In this document: positions 24,330-35,482 of the stretch, one piece after another
Position numbering within the stretch: position 1 is the first letter of the stretch
Layout of the letters: each line of letters opens with the position of its first letter
Origin: Lineolata rhizophorae
Taxonomy: Eukaryota > Ascomycota > Dothideomycetes > Lineolatales > Lineolataceae
Reading direction: 5' to 3'
Assembly: GCA_010093515.1 (NCBI GenBank)
Contig: MU001675.1
Span: 532,908-596,907 of the forward strand
Length of the DNA: 64,000 nucleotides
Notes under the pieces: generated by a model
The model's database searches: none
What the model saw: the letters and a program-made list of their open reading frames with translations, nothing else
What the model was told of the DNA's origin: nothing
Translations under genes and position numbers: made by a program

Positions 24330-27077
24330 ATGGCCCCCAGAGCTCCGTCGCCGCCTCCGCCTCCGCCTCCGCCTCAAACGACCATCACCACCGCCGCCGC
24401 CCGCGGTGCTCCCGCCGCCGCCGCCCCTTCTCCTCTTCCGCGCCGCCCGCCGCTGCCCGACCGCACGCTGTCCGCCCTCTCGACCGTCTCCAAGCAGTCC
24501 GTCCCGCGCTCCTCGCGATCCGACGAGGCCGATGACGAGCGCTCCCTGTCGGACCCGTCGTACCCGTCCAGCATGGGGCCCGGTAACGACGACGAAGGGC
24601 CCAATTACGACGATGAGGACACTCGGCCCACTAGCCGCAAGGAGCTCGCCGGCTTCTACATCTACGGCTGGGCCGCCGAGGTAATGAGCGCGCAGTTTTA
24701 TTTCATCGGTTTGCCCCCTGAGACGGCGATAATACCGCCCGGAAGACGCGCGCCTCTTGGGTTGCTGACAACGAGAATTGCGCCTGTCTAGGTCTTTGTC
24801 GTCTGCGGCATAGGTGCGTCCGGTTCACACTCACGTCGCTGACATACATACCAGCTCCTTTTTCTTTTCGTTTTTCCTTTTTTTTTCTTTTTTTTTTTTG
24901 AGTGATTCGTCTACCCATTGCCTTTACCCGCATTTTTGTTGCATTATACATAGCGTAATCACATACGTAGTATAACCACTGTCCTTTTCAAATATTTCAA
25001 AACGTTGGCTGCGACGTATGATCCGTCAATAAGAAGAACGACTAAAACAGACGGCTTGGCCGAAACTAGGTTCCTTCATCCCCGTCACTCTCGAGGAGCT
25101 CGCCCGAGAGCGCGGCGTTCTCATGTCGGACAGGACCACGCCATGCTCGACCAACTTCCACATCCCCCCAAGCCTCAACTACACCACGGTATTTGACTCG
25201 CCGCCGGGACACACGGCACCTCCCAGCGACTCGGGGCAATGCGTCTGCTACATCCTCGGCATCGAGATCAACACGGCGAGCTTCGCCATGTACACCTTCT
25301 CTATCAGCGTCTTGATACAGGCTCTCTTGATCATATCCATGTCCGGGGCGGCCGACCACGGGCGCTACCGCAAGTCCCTGCTGCTCACGTTTGCGTTTAC
25401 CGGCGCCGTGGCCACGATGCTTTTCCTACCCGTCGTTCCAAAAGTTTTCTTGTTCGGCGCCCTCTTCGCCATCATCGCTAATACTTGCTTCGGCGCCTCC
25501 TTCGTACTGCTTAATTCGTTTCTGCCGCTTCTCGTGCGGCACCATCCATCCATTCGGGAAGTCGAGGACGAGGAAGCGGACGACGACGAAGGGGGTGGGA
25601 CGCCATCGACCGCTCCCACTGGCGCTGGCGGCGAAACCCCCCGCCTCGTGGTCGAAGACGAACGCGGCGACGTCCGGGCGCCGACCGAAGAAGACGAGCC
25701 GCTCCTCGACCGCATCATGGACTCGACGGCGGCGCTGCTGCCGGATTCGGAGTCGGACTACACGGCGCCGCACCCGCGGTCGCGGGCGACGCCGTCGGCC
25801 GAGCTCGCCCTCTCGACCCGGATCTCGTCGTACGGCATCGGCATCGGCTACATCGCGGCCGTGCTAGTGCAGACGCTCGCCATCGCCATCGTGCTCGCCC
25901 AGGGCTCCGGCCTCTGGTCGCTTCGCCTCGTCCTCTTCGTCATCGGCGCCTGGTGGTTCGTCTTCAGCATCCCGGCGGCGCTGTGGCTGCGGCCGCGGCC
26001 GGGGCCCCCGCTACACCTCGGCGCCACCGGCACGAGCACCAGCGCCAGCACCACCAGTGCGCGCCTTTGGCTCGCGTACCTGACGTACTCGTGGAAGTCG
26101 CTCGGGCGGTCGGTGCGCCGGGCGCGGCACCTGAAAGACGTGCTACTGTTCCTGGGGGCGTGGTTCCTGCTGAGCGACGGCATCGCGACGGTGAGCGGGA
26201 CGGCGGTGCTGTTCGCCAAGACGTCGCTCGACATGCGGCCGGCGGCGCTGGCCCTCATCAACGTCATCGCGACGCTGTCGGGCGTCGTGGGCGCCTTCTC
26301 CTGGAGCCGGCTGTCCATCCTCATGGGCCTGCGCCCCAGCCACACCGTCATCGCTTGCATCTGCCTCTTCGAGGTCATACCTATCTACGGCTTGCTCGGC
26401 TACGTGCCGGCTGTCAGGCGCTTGGGCAGGTTCGGCCTCCAGGAGCCGTGGGAGATGTATCCGCTGGGCGCCGTGTACGGCTTCGTGCTCGGCGGCCTGT
26501 CGTCGTACTGCAGGAGTCTGTTTGGCGAGCTGATCCCGCCCGGGCACGAGGCGGCGTTTTACGCCCTGTACGCCATCACGGATAAAGGGTCCAGCGTGTT
26601 TGGACCGGCGATCGTGGGTGCGATTACGGATGCGACGGGGGAGATTCGGCCGGTAAGGTTTTCTTTTCCTTTCCTCCCCCCCCTCCCCCCTTTTCCCCTT
26701 CAACCCCCGCCAAACAAAACAAAACAAACGAAAGAAAAAAAAAAAGTGTGTTCCTGCTAGGCATCTCCGACGAATCTAGTTGGAGTGGCGCTCCCGTAAT
26801 TTGCTATTCGCATGCCGAGAGGGCGCAAACGCTGATGAAGTACTGTATATAGGCATTTTGGTTCCTGGCCGTCCTGATCGGCATCCCGTTGCCCCTGATG
26901 CTGCTGGTAGACGTGGAGCGCGGCAGGCGCGAGGGCATCGCCATGGCAAGGGAGCTAGACGACTCCAAGGGGAAGAGTCCGCAACGGAGGAGGCCGGAGA
27001 GCTACGGCAGCGTCGACGAGCCGATCTTGCGGAACAGCTTCGAGTCGGAGGAGTTGAGGCGAGGGCGGTACGGGTAG
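24330..27077 (+). CDS. ATG22: Vacuolar amino acid permease/autophagy protein ATG22
   Basis: Four exons, 24330-24680, 24792-24813, 25070-26652 and 26853-27077, join in frame to 726 aa. The second exon is a 22-base microexon coding FVVCGIG. It is needed to rebuild the family block [17 protein letters not shown], the first membrane segment and its loop. ATG22 is a major-facilitator protein of the vacuole membrane that exports amino acids released by breakdown of autophagic bodies. Visible features: a disordered Pro/Ser-rich N-terminus (1-95), about 12 hydrophobic segments, an acidic loop near residues 265-330 ([13 protein letters not shown]) that splits the two halves, and a cytosolic tail. Another family mark is [10 protein letters not shown] in the last exon. 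The start is the ATG at 24330; the frame extends upstream without an ATG. Confidence 0.93.
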
Positions 27078-27946
27078 TTATTGATGGGTGTAACTTACAC
27101 CTCTAGACTCTGTGCTTACTGGAGCAATTAAGGTCATAAAGATGGTCGGACGATCATTGTATAGTATGAGTATTACTCGCAGGCTACATTGCTTGTAGGT
27201 ATGTATAATGCTATGAGTTGCTAAGGGGGGCCCGTGTAAAGCCAGCCTCATGTTTGCTCGGTTCGGCTACGCCATATATATAGATCGTAGAGCGAGCTCA
27301 ACACTCTCTCTGCAACCTCAGCAGTTTAGTTCTGTTTAACACTGCATTCTCTGTGACACTCGACATCTGCCCTGTGCTCTTTGGATTCTTCATCTCGATC
27401 GGGTTGGATCTTTGCTGGCATCTTCGAGAGAATGCACTCACTGGGTGTTTGTCCCTGCAGAAGTGCCACGCATCTTATCAATAGGCAACAACACGTTCAT
27501 TCAAGCTAGTCCCTGAACGTCACTTTGACTGATTATGGCTCATGTATCCGTCTATATAGTAAGCTAGGGCGAGCCCATTCTCATTATGGCTCTTTAGAGG
27601 CATTCCAACATGAATTTCAGCTCCCTAGGCCGGCTCATTTGTTGACACGCCTTCTTTGTCTCGATTTTGGTGTAGGTAGCTATCAGGAAGTAACCACGTG
27701 TAGTTGTGTTCAGTATCTCTTATGGATGTGGAGTGCCAAGAGAATGTTTCTCCGTTCTGTGCCATGTCGCTGCGTGAGATTTGGCGAGGCTCCAGCCGGA
27801 GCCTTGTCGACCGAGTCCCCACCCCATCTCCTAACCATGAAAAGGGGCCGTGCCCCCCTGCGATTTCTCGCTCCTCCCACGACCAACTCACTCACAAAAA
27901 GTCGTATTCCACTCAATTGCCCAACCAGTAAACCTTCTCTGACGTC
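27078..27946. other. Spacer between ATG22 and the APH-like gene
   Basis: Nothing coding is convincing in these 870 bases. The first part is AT-rich and probably the ATG22 3' untranslated region. A TATATATA run lies at about 27275, too far from the next start codon to assign with confidence. The last 300 bases should hold the promoter of the phosphotransferase gene. Confidence 0.45.
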
Positions 27947-29492
27947 ATGTACAATAATGGGCTCGTCGATCTCCGCCACCAGATACAGGCCCAACTCTGG
28001 GTCGACAAGCTGAACAAAGCCCACGAAAGGGGCCAGCTCTGCCCATGGGTCTCCACCTTTCATCCTAAGAGACTTGCCTGTAGACTCGAGGGCACCTTCT
28101 ACCACGGCTCATTCAATGCTGGCGTGAAAATGGCCTTTAGCGACGGCACAGCCTGGATGGTCCGTTTCCCTCGTGTGGGGAAGGTCCACAATGAATATGC
28201 CGAGGAGAAGGTTGCTATGGACGTGCGAGCCATCAGCCTTATCCGCGAACGGACCACCATCCCCGTCCCGGAAATCCAGGCGTGGGGTTACTCTGCCGAC
28301 AACTTGCTCGGTCTGGGTCCGTTCATCATGATGGACTTCGTCAACGGCGTGTGCCTCAACGACCTTCTCCCAGACCCCAACGAGGCCGAGCCCACGAGAC
28401 TTTTGAGAGAGGACATCAGCGATGGAGATATCGAGGTCATCTACAGGCAGTTTGCGAACTTTCTGCTCCAGTTGTTCAGCCTCGATTTTGACAGCATCGG
28501 CAGCCTGCCATCGCTAGAAGCTAAAGCTGAAAGCCCCATACCGAAACGCCCACTGACATACAGAGCACATGACATTCTACATAATGGAGGGGTTGATGTT
28601 TTTGGTACTTGTCGCTCATGTCCCTTCTCATTCCCGTGCACTTTTTGTCCCCCATGGCCCTACCCTAATTGAGTGCCTCAACTGAGAAACACGGTCTCTA
28701 GGTGACCGACGCCAAGGATTCGCGACAACGACCGAGTACTTTCAGTACCTCCCAGGACAGGACTTCGGGCAGCTCACTCACCAGCCAAACTCGATTTACG
28801 GTCCTCACGACGCTAGAAGTAGATACCTGGCGTTTAAGGTTCTAGAATCCCTACTACCCGACCTTATCAACAAGAAGTATGACGGCGGGAAGTTCAAATT
28901 GATATGCGACGACCTCGGCCTGGCGAATCTAATTGTCCGAAGCAAAGAAGACCTTACTGTCGTGGGAGTGGTGGACCTCGAGTGGTCGTACATCGGGCCC
29001 GCCCAGCTGTTCGGTTCGGCGCCGTGGTGGCTTCTCCAAGATAGACCCATTAACGAAGAGTGGGAGTGGCAAGATGGCAAGCCGTCTAAGCTCGCCGAGC
29101 GGTACTTCAAGTACCTCAATATCTACAAACGCGTCCTGGAGGAAGAAGAGGCGAAAATGCCAGGGCACGAGGAGAGGGAGCTCTCCAATCTCGTCAAGTG
29201 GTCGCAGGAATCGGGGGCCATGTGGCTGCATATGCTCATCTCGGTCGGCTTCAATGACCACCGTAGCTTCCCCTTCGCGCAGCTGCGCCAACATGTGGGT
29301 GAAAAGAAGTGGGAGAGGCGTAGGGCGGAGTTTGGGACGCTTCCAGAAGTTGAGGCGTTTGTGACGCAGAAGACGCTTAGGTTGAAGGAATATGAAGTAG
29401 CCAAGGACCAGTTAGAGAGCGACAAAGCGCTCGTAGGCGGTGGGCAGATGACACGCGAGGCGTTCCTCGCCACGTCTGTAGGACCGGGATGA
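27947..29492 (+). CDS. APH-family phosphotransferase (kinase-fold protein), function unknown
   Basis: Two exons, 27947-28604 and 28702-29492, join in frame to 482 aa. The family is the aminoglycoside-phosphotransferase-like (APH) kinase fold, which is greatly expanded in filamentous fungi and whose substrates are mostly unknown. Visible marks: a nucleotide-loop region (HGSFNAGVKMAF, MVRFPRVG), the hinge block (GPFIMMDFVNG), a catalytic-loop equivalent ICDDLGLANLIV with Asp290 and Asn295 at about 289-299, and the metal-binding DLEWSY with Asp311. The classic HGD of bacterial enzymes is replaced by CDD, which is usual in this fungal subfamily. A long helical C-terminal part follows (about 350-482). 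The gene sits in a small patch next to a broken protein-kinase remnant, suggesting an accessory rather than core role. No antibiotic-resistance function should be read into it. Confidence 0.85.
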
Positions 29493-29701
29493 GCCAGAAC
29501 AAACGAAAATGGCTGTCCCAACACTCGAACTGGAAGTGGATTACCCCCCGTGGAATGTCCCAGTGAACATTGCTTATTACAAGTCCATGCATTTTGCTTC
29601 GGATTGCCACACTGCCTGTCTCGCACTGCTGAAATTGCACGAGAGATGCTTATCATATCAAGCTCATGAAACTGTATTACATATCTGTTATCTTTTGGGT
29701 C
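29493..29701. other. Short spacer after the APH-like gene
   Basis: This is the probable 3' untranslated region of the APH-like gene. No coding signal is seen before the FunK1 remnant begins on the other strand. Confidence 0.4.
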
Positions 29702-30108
29702 CTAGGCATCGCGAAGGATATCCTTCATCGAGGAATACAGCTCCGGCTCCGGCTTCTTCCACCTCTCACCGTTCGGGAATAGCTTCTCAGTCTATTGACC
29801 CATCGGATCAATGGCTAATAGTAAAGCGTGATCCTCTCTACCACCCATCCTTTCTTTAGGGCTGCCAGCTAGCCATCACTTTCGTAATTCCAGCTCTCAA
29901 ACTCAGCAGGTCTAATATCTTTGCCCGGCCTATCGTAGTAGATGCATATCCAAAATAGAACCTAGAAGAACGACTCGAGATCATGCATGGAAGAATGCTA
30001 CTCGTTTATGAGCGCCTCGATCGCCATAAAAGCCCTCGTGCCTTTCGCACCTGAAGCTCCCGCCCGCGCCTCTTTAATGCCGAGGTCGAGATCGATTAGG
30101 AAGGAAGG
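29702..30108 (-). pseudogene. Broken remnant of a fungal-type protein kinase (FunK1), C-terminal part
   Basis: Reading the minus strand from about 30108 to 29702 gives an almost continuous match, from memory of the family, to the C-terminal part of FunK1 kinases. Blocks in order: FLIDLDLGIKEA (DFD-like metal site region), GASGAKGTRAFMAIEAL, HSSMHDLESFF, VLFWICIYYD, FESWNYES, PLIRWVNRLR, then after a frame change LFPNGERWKKPE and LYSSMKDILRDA. It is interrupted by in-frame TAG codons at 30111-30109, 30000-29998, 29964-29962, 29871-29869 and 29817-29815, and by a frameshift near 29783. The original stop is probably 29704-29702. The N-terminal two-thirds, including the ATP-binding lobe, is not visible, so this is a truncated, dead copy. 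At least two stops fit C-to-T or G-to-A changes (Gln and Trp codons), as expected from repeat-induced point mutation or simple decay. Confidence 0.85.
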
Positions 30109-30676
30109 CTAGCTTAATAGCTGCTTTAGGCCAGCGGTACTTCGGCCCTCCTATGGAGTCCCGGCTACACTTATGCTCCGTAATATCGACGTCGGATCTT
30201 TGCGGTATACTCCGCAGGGCACGCAACAATAAGCAGCGATGTGGACACGGTGGCGCTCATTCGCTGGATCGGGGGTGGCCAACCAGGGCGTGGCGCTGGC
30301 CGTGCCCCGGATTTCCAATCCAGGGTCCGTCCGCAGGCGAGCAGCAGCGACGGCAGCGGCGTTCCTTCGCAGGCGTTCGGCGGGAGATGCCACAGTTGCA
30401 GCTTCTGCGCTCTGCCCGCACCCGCCAGCCACAGCCAGCCCGCCCTTAAAACAGAACACCCTCTTGCGATCCCGCCTCTGTCCATCCCACCTACGCCGCA
30501 AACGCCTTTTCCTTTCCCGGAGCGGTCTTTGCCCTTCATTTTATCTTCTGCCTTTGCCATCGTGCCCGTGTGGGACGGCAGCCACCGTAATTACTCTCTC
30601 CGGGAGCTTCGCCTAGCTTTTGTTTCGCGCCCGTCGGGTTACATACCACCACCACTACTACCACCACAACACCACC
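30109..30676. other. Spacer between the FunK1 remnant and PDI
   Basis: The left end may hold more decayed FunK1 sequence, but I cannot align it. The right 250 bases are the probable PDI promoter and leader. They include pyrimidine-rich DNA near 30470-30540 and a CCACCACCAC-like leader just before the start codon. No other gene is seen. Confidence 0.45.
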
Positions 30677-32582
30677 ATGCGGAACTTTGGAAGCTTCGCT
30701 CTGGGCCTGCTGGGCGCCGCGGCTGTGGCCGCCGCCTCGGACGTCCACGAGCTCGACACGGAGACGTTCAAGCCCTTCATGCAGGAGAACGATCTGGTGC
30801 TGGCCGAGTGTAAGCTCTAGTTCTCTTCCCCCGTCGCAAGGAAAATGAGCTGCTAAATCTGGCTGCTAACGCCATCTCGCCGACACAAGTCTTCGCCCCC
30901 TGGTGCGGCCATTGCAAAGCGCTCGCGCCCGAGTATGAGGAGGCGGCCACGACGCTCAAGGAGAAGAACATCCCGCTCATCAAGGTCGACTGCACTGCGC
31001 AGGGCTCGCTCTGCCAGGAGTACGGCGTCGAGGGTTACCCGACCCTCAAGGTGTTCCGTGGGCTGGACAACATCTCGCCCTACGCCGGCATGCGGAAAGC
31101 TCCGGCGTACGTCCTTCCCCTCATCATAGCATCACCAGTTCTTCTACCTGGTTGAGGAGAAAACACTGACTTGACTTTCAAACGCGCAGCATCGTCTCGT
31201 ACATGACCAAGCAGTCCCTGCCGGACGTTTCCATCGTCGACAGCAACACGCTCGAGGGCTTCAAGTCGGCCGACAAGGTGGTGATGGTGGCCTACTTTGG
31301 CGCCGACGACACCGCGTCCAACGAGACGTATACAGCCGTGGCCAAGGAGCTGCGCGACGACTACCTCTTCGGCGCTACCAACGACGCCGCCCTAGCTGAG
31401 GCTGAGGGCATCTCCCAGCCTGGCCTCGCTCTCTACAAGCAGTTTGACGACGGCAAGGACGTCTTCTCCGGCGAATTCACCGAGGAGAACATCAAGGCCT
31501 TTGCCAAGGTTGCCTCGGTGCCTCTGGTCGGTGAGGTCGGTCCGGAGACGTACGCTGGCTACATGGCCGTAAGTCCAGGCTCTTTTTTCTTTAATCCCCA
31601 AGTTAGGCCCTTAGAAGGGCATTGAGGAATCAACGACGCTAAAACGTTTTGCTTCTCCTTCTAGGCCGGCATCCCGCTCGCCTACATCTTCGCCGAGACG
31701 CCCGAGGAGCGCCAGACGCTGGCTGCGGAGCTCAAGCCGCTGGCCGTCAAACACAAGGGCGCCCTCAACTTCGCCACCATCGACGCCAAGGCCTTCGGGC
31801 AGCACGGCAACAATCTCAACCTTGAAGTTGGCAAATGGCCTGCCTTCGCGATCCAGGAGACGGTCAAGAACCAGAAGTTCCCGTTCGACCAGAGCAAGAC
31901 GCTGACGGCCGAGGGCGTCGGCGCCTTCGTCGACGACTTCGTCGCCGGCAAGCTCGAGCCTAGCATCAAGTCGGAGCCCATCCCGGAAACCCAGGAAGGT
32001 CCCGTCACCGTCGTCGTGGCGCATACGTACAACGATATCGTGCTCGATGATGACAAGGACGTGATGATCGAGTACTACGCGCCGTGGTGCGGCCATTGCA
32101 AAGCGTGAGTAGTCTCTTCTAACCCCTCACCACCTCTCAGCTTCATCGCTTCTTTTTTAACACGGAAGTTTTCCTCCAGTCTCGCGCCCAAGTACGAAGA
32201 GCTCGCGTCCATCTACTCGAGCAACCCGTCGCTGGCGGCCAAGGTGGTGGTGGCCAAGGTGGACGCGACGGCCAACGACGTGCCCGAGGAGATCTCGGGC
32301 TTCCCGACCATCAAGCTGTTCCCGGCCGGGGCCAAGTCGTCGCCCGTGGACTTCATCGGCGCGCGCACCGTCGAGGAGCTGGCCAACTTCATCCGCGACA
32401 ACGGCAGCCACCGCGTCGACGGCGTCGCGGCCCGCGCCGAGGCCGAGGCCGAGGCCGCCGATGGCGAGCAGGTGCCGTTGCAGGAGCGCGAGGGGACCGC
32501 GGTGCCCGAGGGCACGGAGATGCCGGAGCAGGCGGCCGCGGCGTCGGAGGTGCCCAAGGAGGGCGAGAAGGATGAGTTGTAG
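30677..32582 (+). CDS. PDI1: Protein disulfide isomerase (ER)
   Basis: Five exons, 30677-30809, 30890-31106, 31190-31568, 31665-32104 and 32180-32582, join in frame to 523 aa. PDI makes, breaks and rearranges disulfide bonds of secretory proteins in the endoplasmic reticulum. A signal peptide is seen (about 1-20, hydrophobic and Ala-rich). The order is a-b-b'-a'. The first active site is FFAPWCGHCKA (Cys50 and Cys53). The second is YYAPWCGHCKA (Cys385 and Cys388), and its codons end at the last intron. The protein ends in KDEL, the ER-retention signal. The acidic tail (about 470-519, rich in Glu and Ala) is typical. Length is close to that of other fungal PDIs (about 500-520). Nothing is broken. 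Confidence 0.97.
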
Positions 32583-34963
32583 GTTGGCGGTGTGGGTAGA
32601 AAGTGTCTTGTCTGCCAGTGATGGGGGGAGATGATGAATATATGGGGCGGAATGGGACAGATTTGTCCCTTTTCGTTTTATTTATTTTTTTTTTCTTTTT
32701 GGTCAGGTCTGGGCATGCGGGGAAGCGGAAGTAGTGAGCTTGATTTCCCTTTTTTTACTGCTCACCGTGGCTTTCCAGGTCGCTGGACCAGAGGTATTTG
32801 ACGTGCCTGCTTGGCGCGTTAGCTCCGGCGGTAGAGAACAAGGCGAAATGGGGTGGTTGGAGAGTATAGATTGTTGGGAGGATAAAAAGTCCGGTGTGGA
32901 GCCTGTGGGCTCTCCTGGACGACGGAGTTTATGAAGCGGAGAGAGGGCGTGGAAGTGTGCTTTCTCTCTCTCCCTCTGCATCTGGTTGGTCTTACGAAAC
33001 CTTTAAACTCGGGAAAGGATCGGGACTGTATGTTACTAGTACGAAGGTTTTGCCATTTCGAGGTCATTTCCGTACTGGAGCGTCCGAACTTGCAGCTATA
33101 ACGTGCATGTGCCGTGAGAAGTACACCAGATCGATCTGTGATACGGTGACGAGCTTCTGGGAGAGTGTAGGTGATCAAAGTCACACCTAGGTCACACGGT
33201 TCATATGGATCGCGCATGGTTATTCTGTTGTGCTGAAGGGGTTCTACAACTGCCTTTTAAGGTAGGTACAAAGTATCAAGAGGATGTTACTATACGTAGT
33301 ATGCTTAAGAGACGAGGTAGTACGACCCAGCGTCGAGGCGAACAAACAAACACCCCTGCCCCCCCCCCTCGGGGGGCCCCTGCCCGCTCCTCTATATGGG
33401 ACGAAACGGTCACTGGCATTTCTTGGTTCCCGCGTCTTTCCACGTGGCCTTCTAGACGGGCGGGTTGCATTGTATTACCTAAACCAACAGAGCCGTCGGC
33501 GGGCCACTCTGTTTCCGACACAGGAGCTGATGGCCACCGTCCGGGGGGCCTCCCCCGAGCTGAGCCCCCAAGCGCGGCCTCCGCAGCTACTAAGCAGGAG
33601 CCCGGCCGAGAAGGCGGCCAATCAGCTGGCGGCGAGATGGCTCTGGTCGGCCCACCCGCGGGAGGGAAAAGGCGCGTCACGCCCGCGCTCGGGCCCCGGA
33701 GGGACTCGAGAGGAGAGGGAGAGACGGCGAGGTAGCTGTATGCAAGAACTTCGAAGCGTGCTGCGCAGAAAATTGGCTCCAGGCGCGACGGCTTCGCGGG
33801 CGGCGGTTGGTGGTGGGCTCCGGTCGCGCGCGGTGACCTCGGCCCCAAGCTCCTTTTCCCTTCTTGCTTCTGAGCACATGTGGAGGGGAAGAGCTAGCCG
33901 GTGCTGTATGTACCTATGTAGCTACCCGCCCCACCTCCACCAGGCAATCTATTCCACCCGAGTAGCTTCGAGACGGAGTGAGGACCGCGAAGACGCGAGT
34001 TTGGTGTGTACGCGCTATCGAGCAAAGACAGCACCAGGCCTTCTCCTGAATTCGGCAGCCTTATGGAGCCAGCCCGGGAAGGGGGCGCTGCGAAGCAACG
34101 ACACGGGACATAGGTACATAGCACATCCGAGAGCGGAGGGGAGAAGGGCAGGAAAATAAATAAGAAAGGCCTGTTCGCCAGCACATGGGGAGCCTCTTTC
34201 GGGGACCTCGGCACCCGGCATGCTATGTAGCTCCAGGCAGCTCTGCAACGGGGTGCGACAGGCCAATGGCGGGGCCGCCGGGCGGAGCTGAGGGCGGCGT
34301 GCCTGCCTGGTTTGCGCCGGCCAGCGCGGGCGCAGACAGGCAGCTGCGACTCGGCCGGGAGCTCCTGCCAGGCGCAGAGGGACGGAAGGTGCCTGGGGCC
34401 GGCAGAAACAGCTGCCCTGTTTGGGCGCGGTCGCGCGGGGCAGCCGGGCGAATCAGCGCCGGCCTGCCCCGCCCGCCCGCTCCATTCGCCCACCAGCGTG
34501 CGCCCGCCGCGCCCAGCTCCTCCGCCTCCTCGTCCTGCTCCGCCGTGGCCTCCGGCCCGCAGCTCCCCCCTCCCCCTCCACCTCCCCCTTTGCCGCCGGG
34601 CCACCTGCTCTGCTGCCCGGCCCTCTCCCAGAGCTCCGCCGCCGCGCTCCCTCTTCTCCCTCTCGTCGTCCCCGCCCCAGCCCGCCGCGCAACGCCCTCG
34701 CGCCCGGCCCCGTCCCCAATTGACCGCGCCCCTCGCGCTGCCCCTCGCCCGCCGCGACGCACCGCTCCGCCCGCCCCCGCGCCAGCTCGGCGTGCTCGCG
34801 GCCAAGCCCGCCCGCCGCGCAAAAGGGCCCTCCCGGCGCCGTCCCGCGCCTGCGCACACACACGCACTCTCTCCCACTCGCCCACACACGCCCGCACGCC
34901 CGCAACACGCTTCTCCCCGTCCAGTCAGTGCTGGCCGCCCGGCCCCCGAGCCCGGCAGGCCGA
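32583..34963. other. Spacer between PDI and the zinc-finger-ended gene
   Basis: These 2.4 kb hold the PDI 3' untranslated region (T-rich at 32670-32700) and the promoter and leader of the next gene. The last 500 bases are extremely rich in C and G with many CCCGCC and CTCC runs, and there are CACACACGC repeats near 34855-34900. Frames up to 331 codons occur on both strands, but they are low-complexity, mutually overlapping and lack domains, so I do not call them. Confidence 0.5.
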
Positions 34964-35450
34964 ATGCAGCTGGCCATGCCGCCTCGAGCCTCCCTCACCA
35001 GCTCCTTCTCCGTGTCGGACGCCAACAACGAGGTCGTCTGTCCGCTGCGCAACCATGACGGCTCCGCCTGTCGCAAGCGCTGCCTCGGCGTGAGTGCCCC
35101 CCCAGCCCAATGCGCTCCTTTCGCGCCCGCTTCTGGCTTTCGTCACCGCCAACCACCTCCGCAACTATCACCACCTCCACCGCTGCCACAATCGCGCTTC
35201 CTCTCCGCCATGCGCATATCGCGGTACCTCGGTGGCCGGGGCCAATGGCGTCGTCGCGCGTTGCTAACAGCTCTTCGTCGGGGCCTTGCAGGAGAAGCGC
35301 TACCGCTCCATGCAGGAGCACATCCGACGCGCCCACCCCGAACACTACATCTCCAAGCTCCCCGCGACCGAGGAGAGCTTCCTTCTGATGGTCAACACCC
35401 CGCCGTCGGAGAGACCTCAGCCACCGCCCCCTTCGCAACAGCAACAGCAA

Positions 35451-35482
<32 letters not shown>

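Noticed and set aside
33894-34889. 331-codon minus-strand frame and overlapping frames in the GC-rich spacer
   Set aside because: All are low-complexity (Arg, Gly, Ala, Pro), overlap each other on both strands and lack domains; an effect of high GC content.
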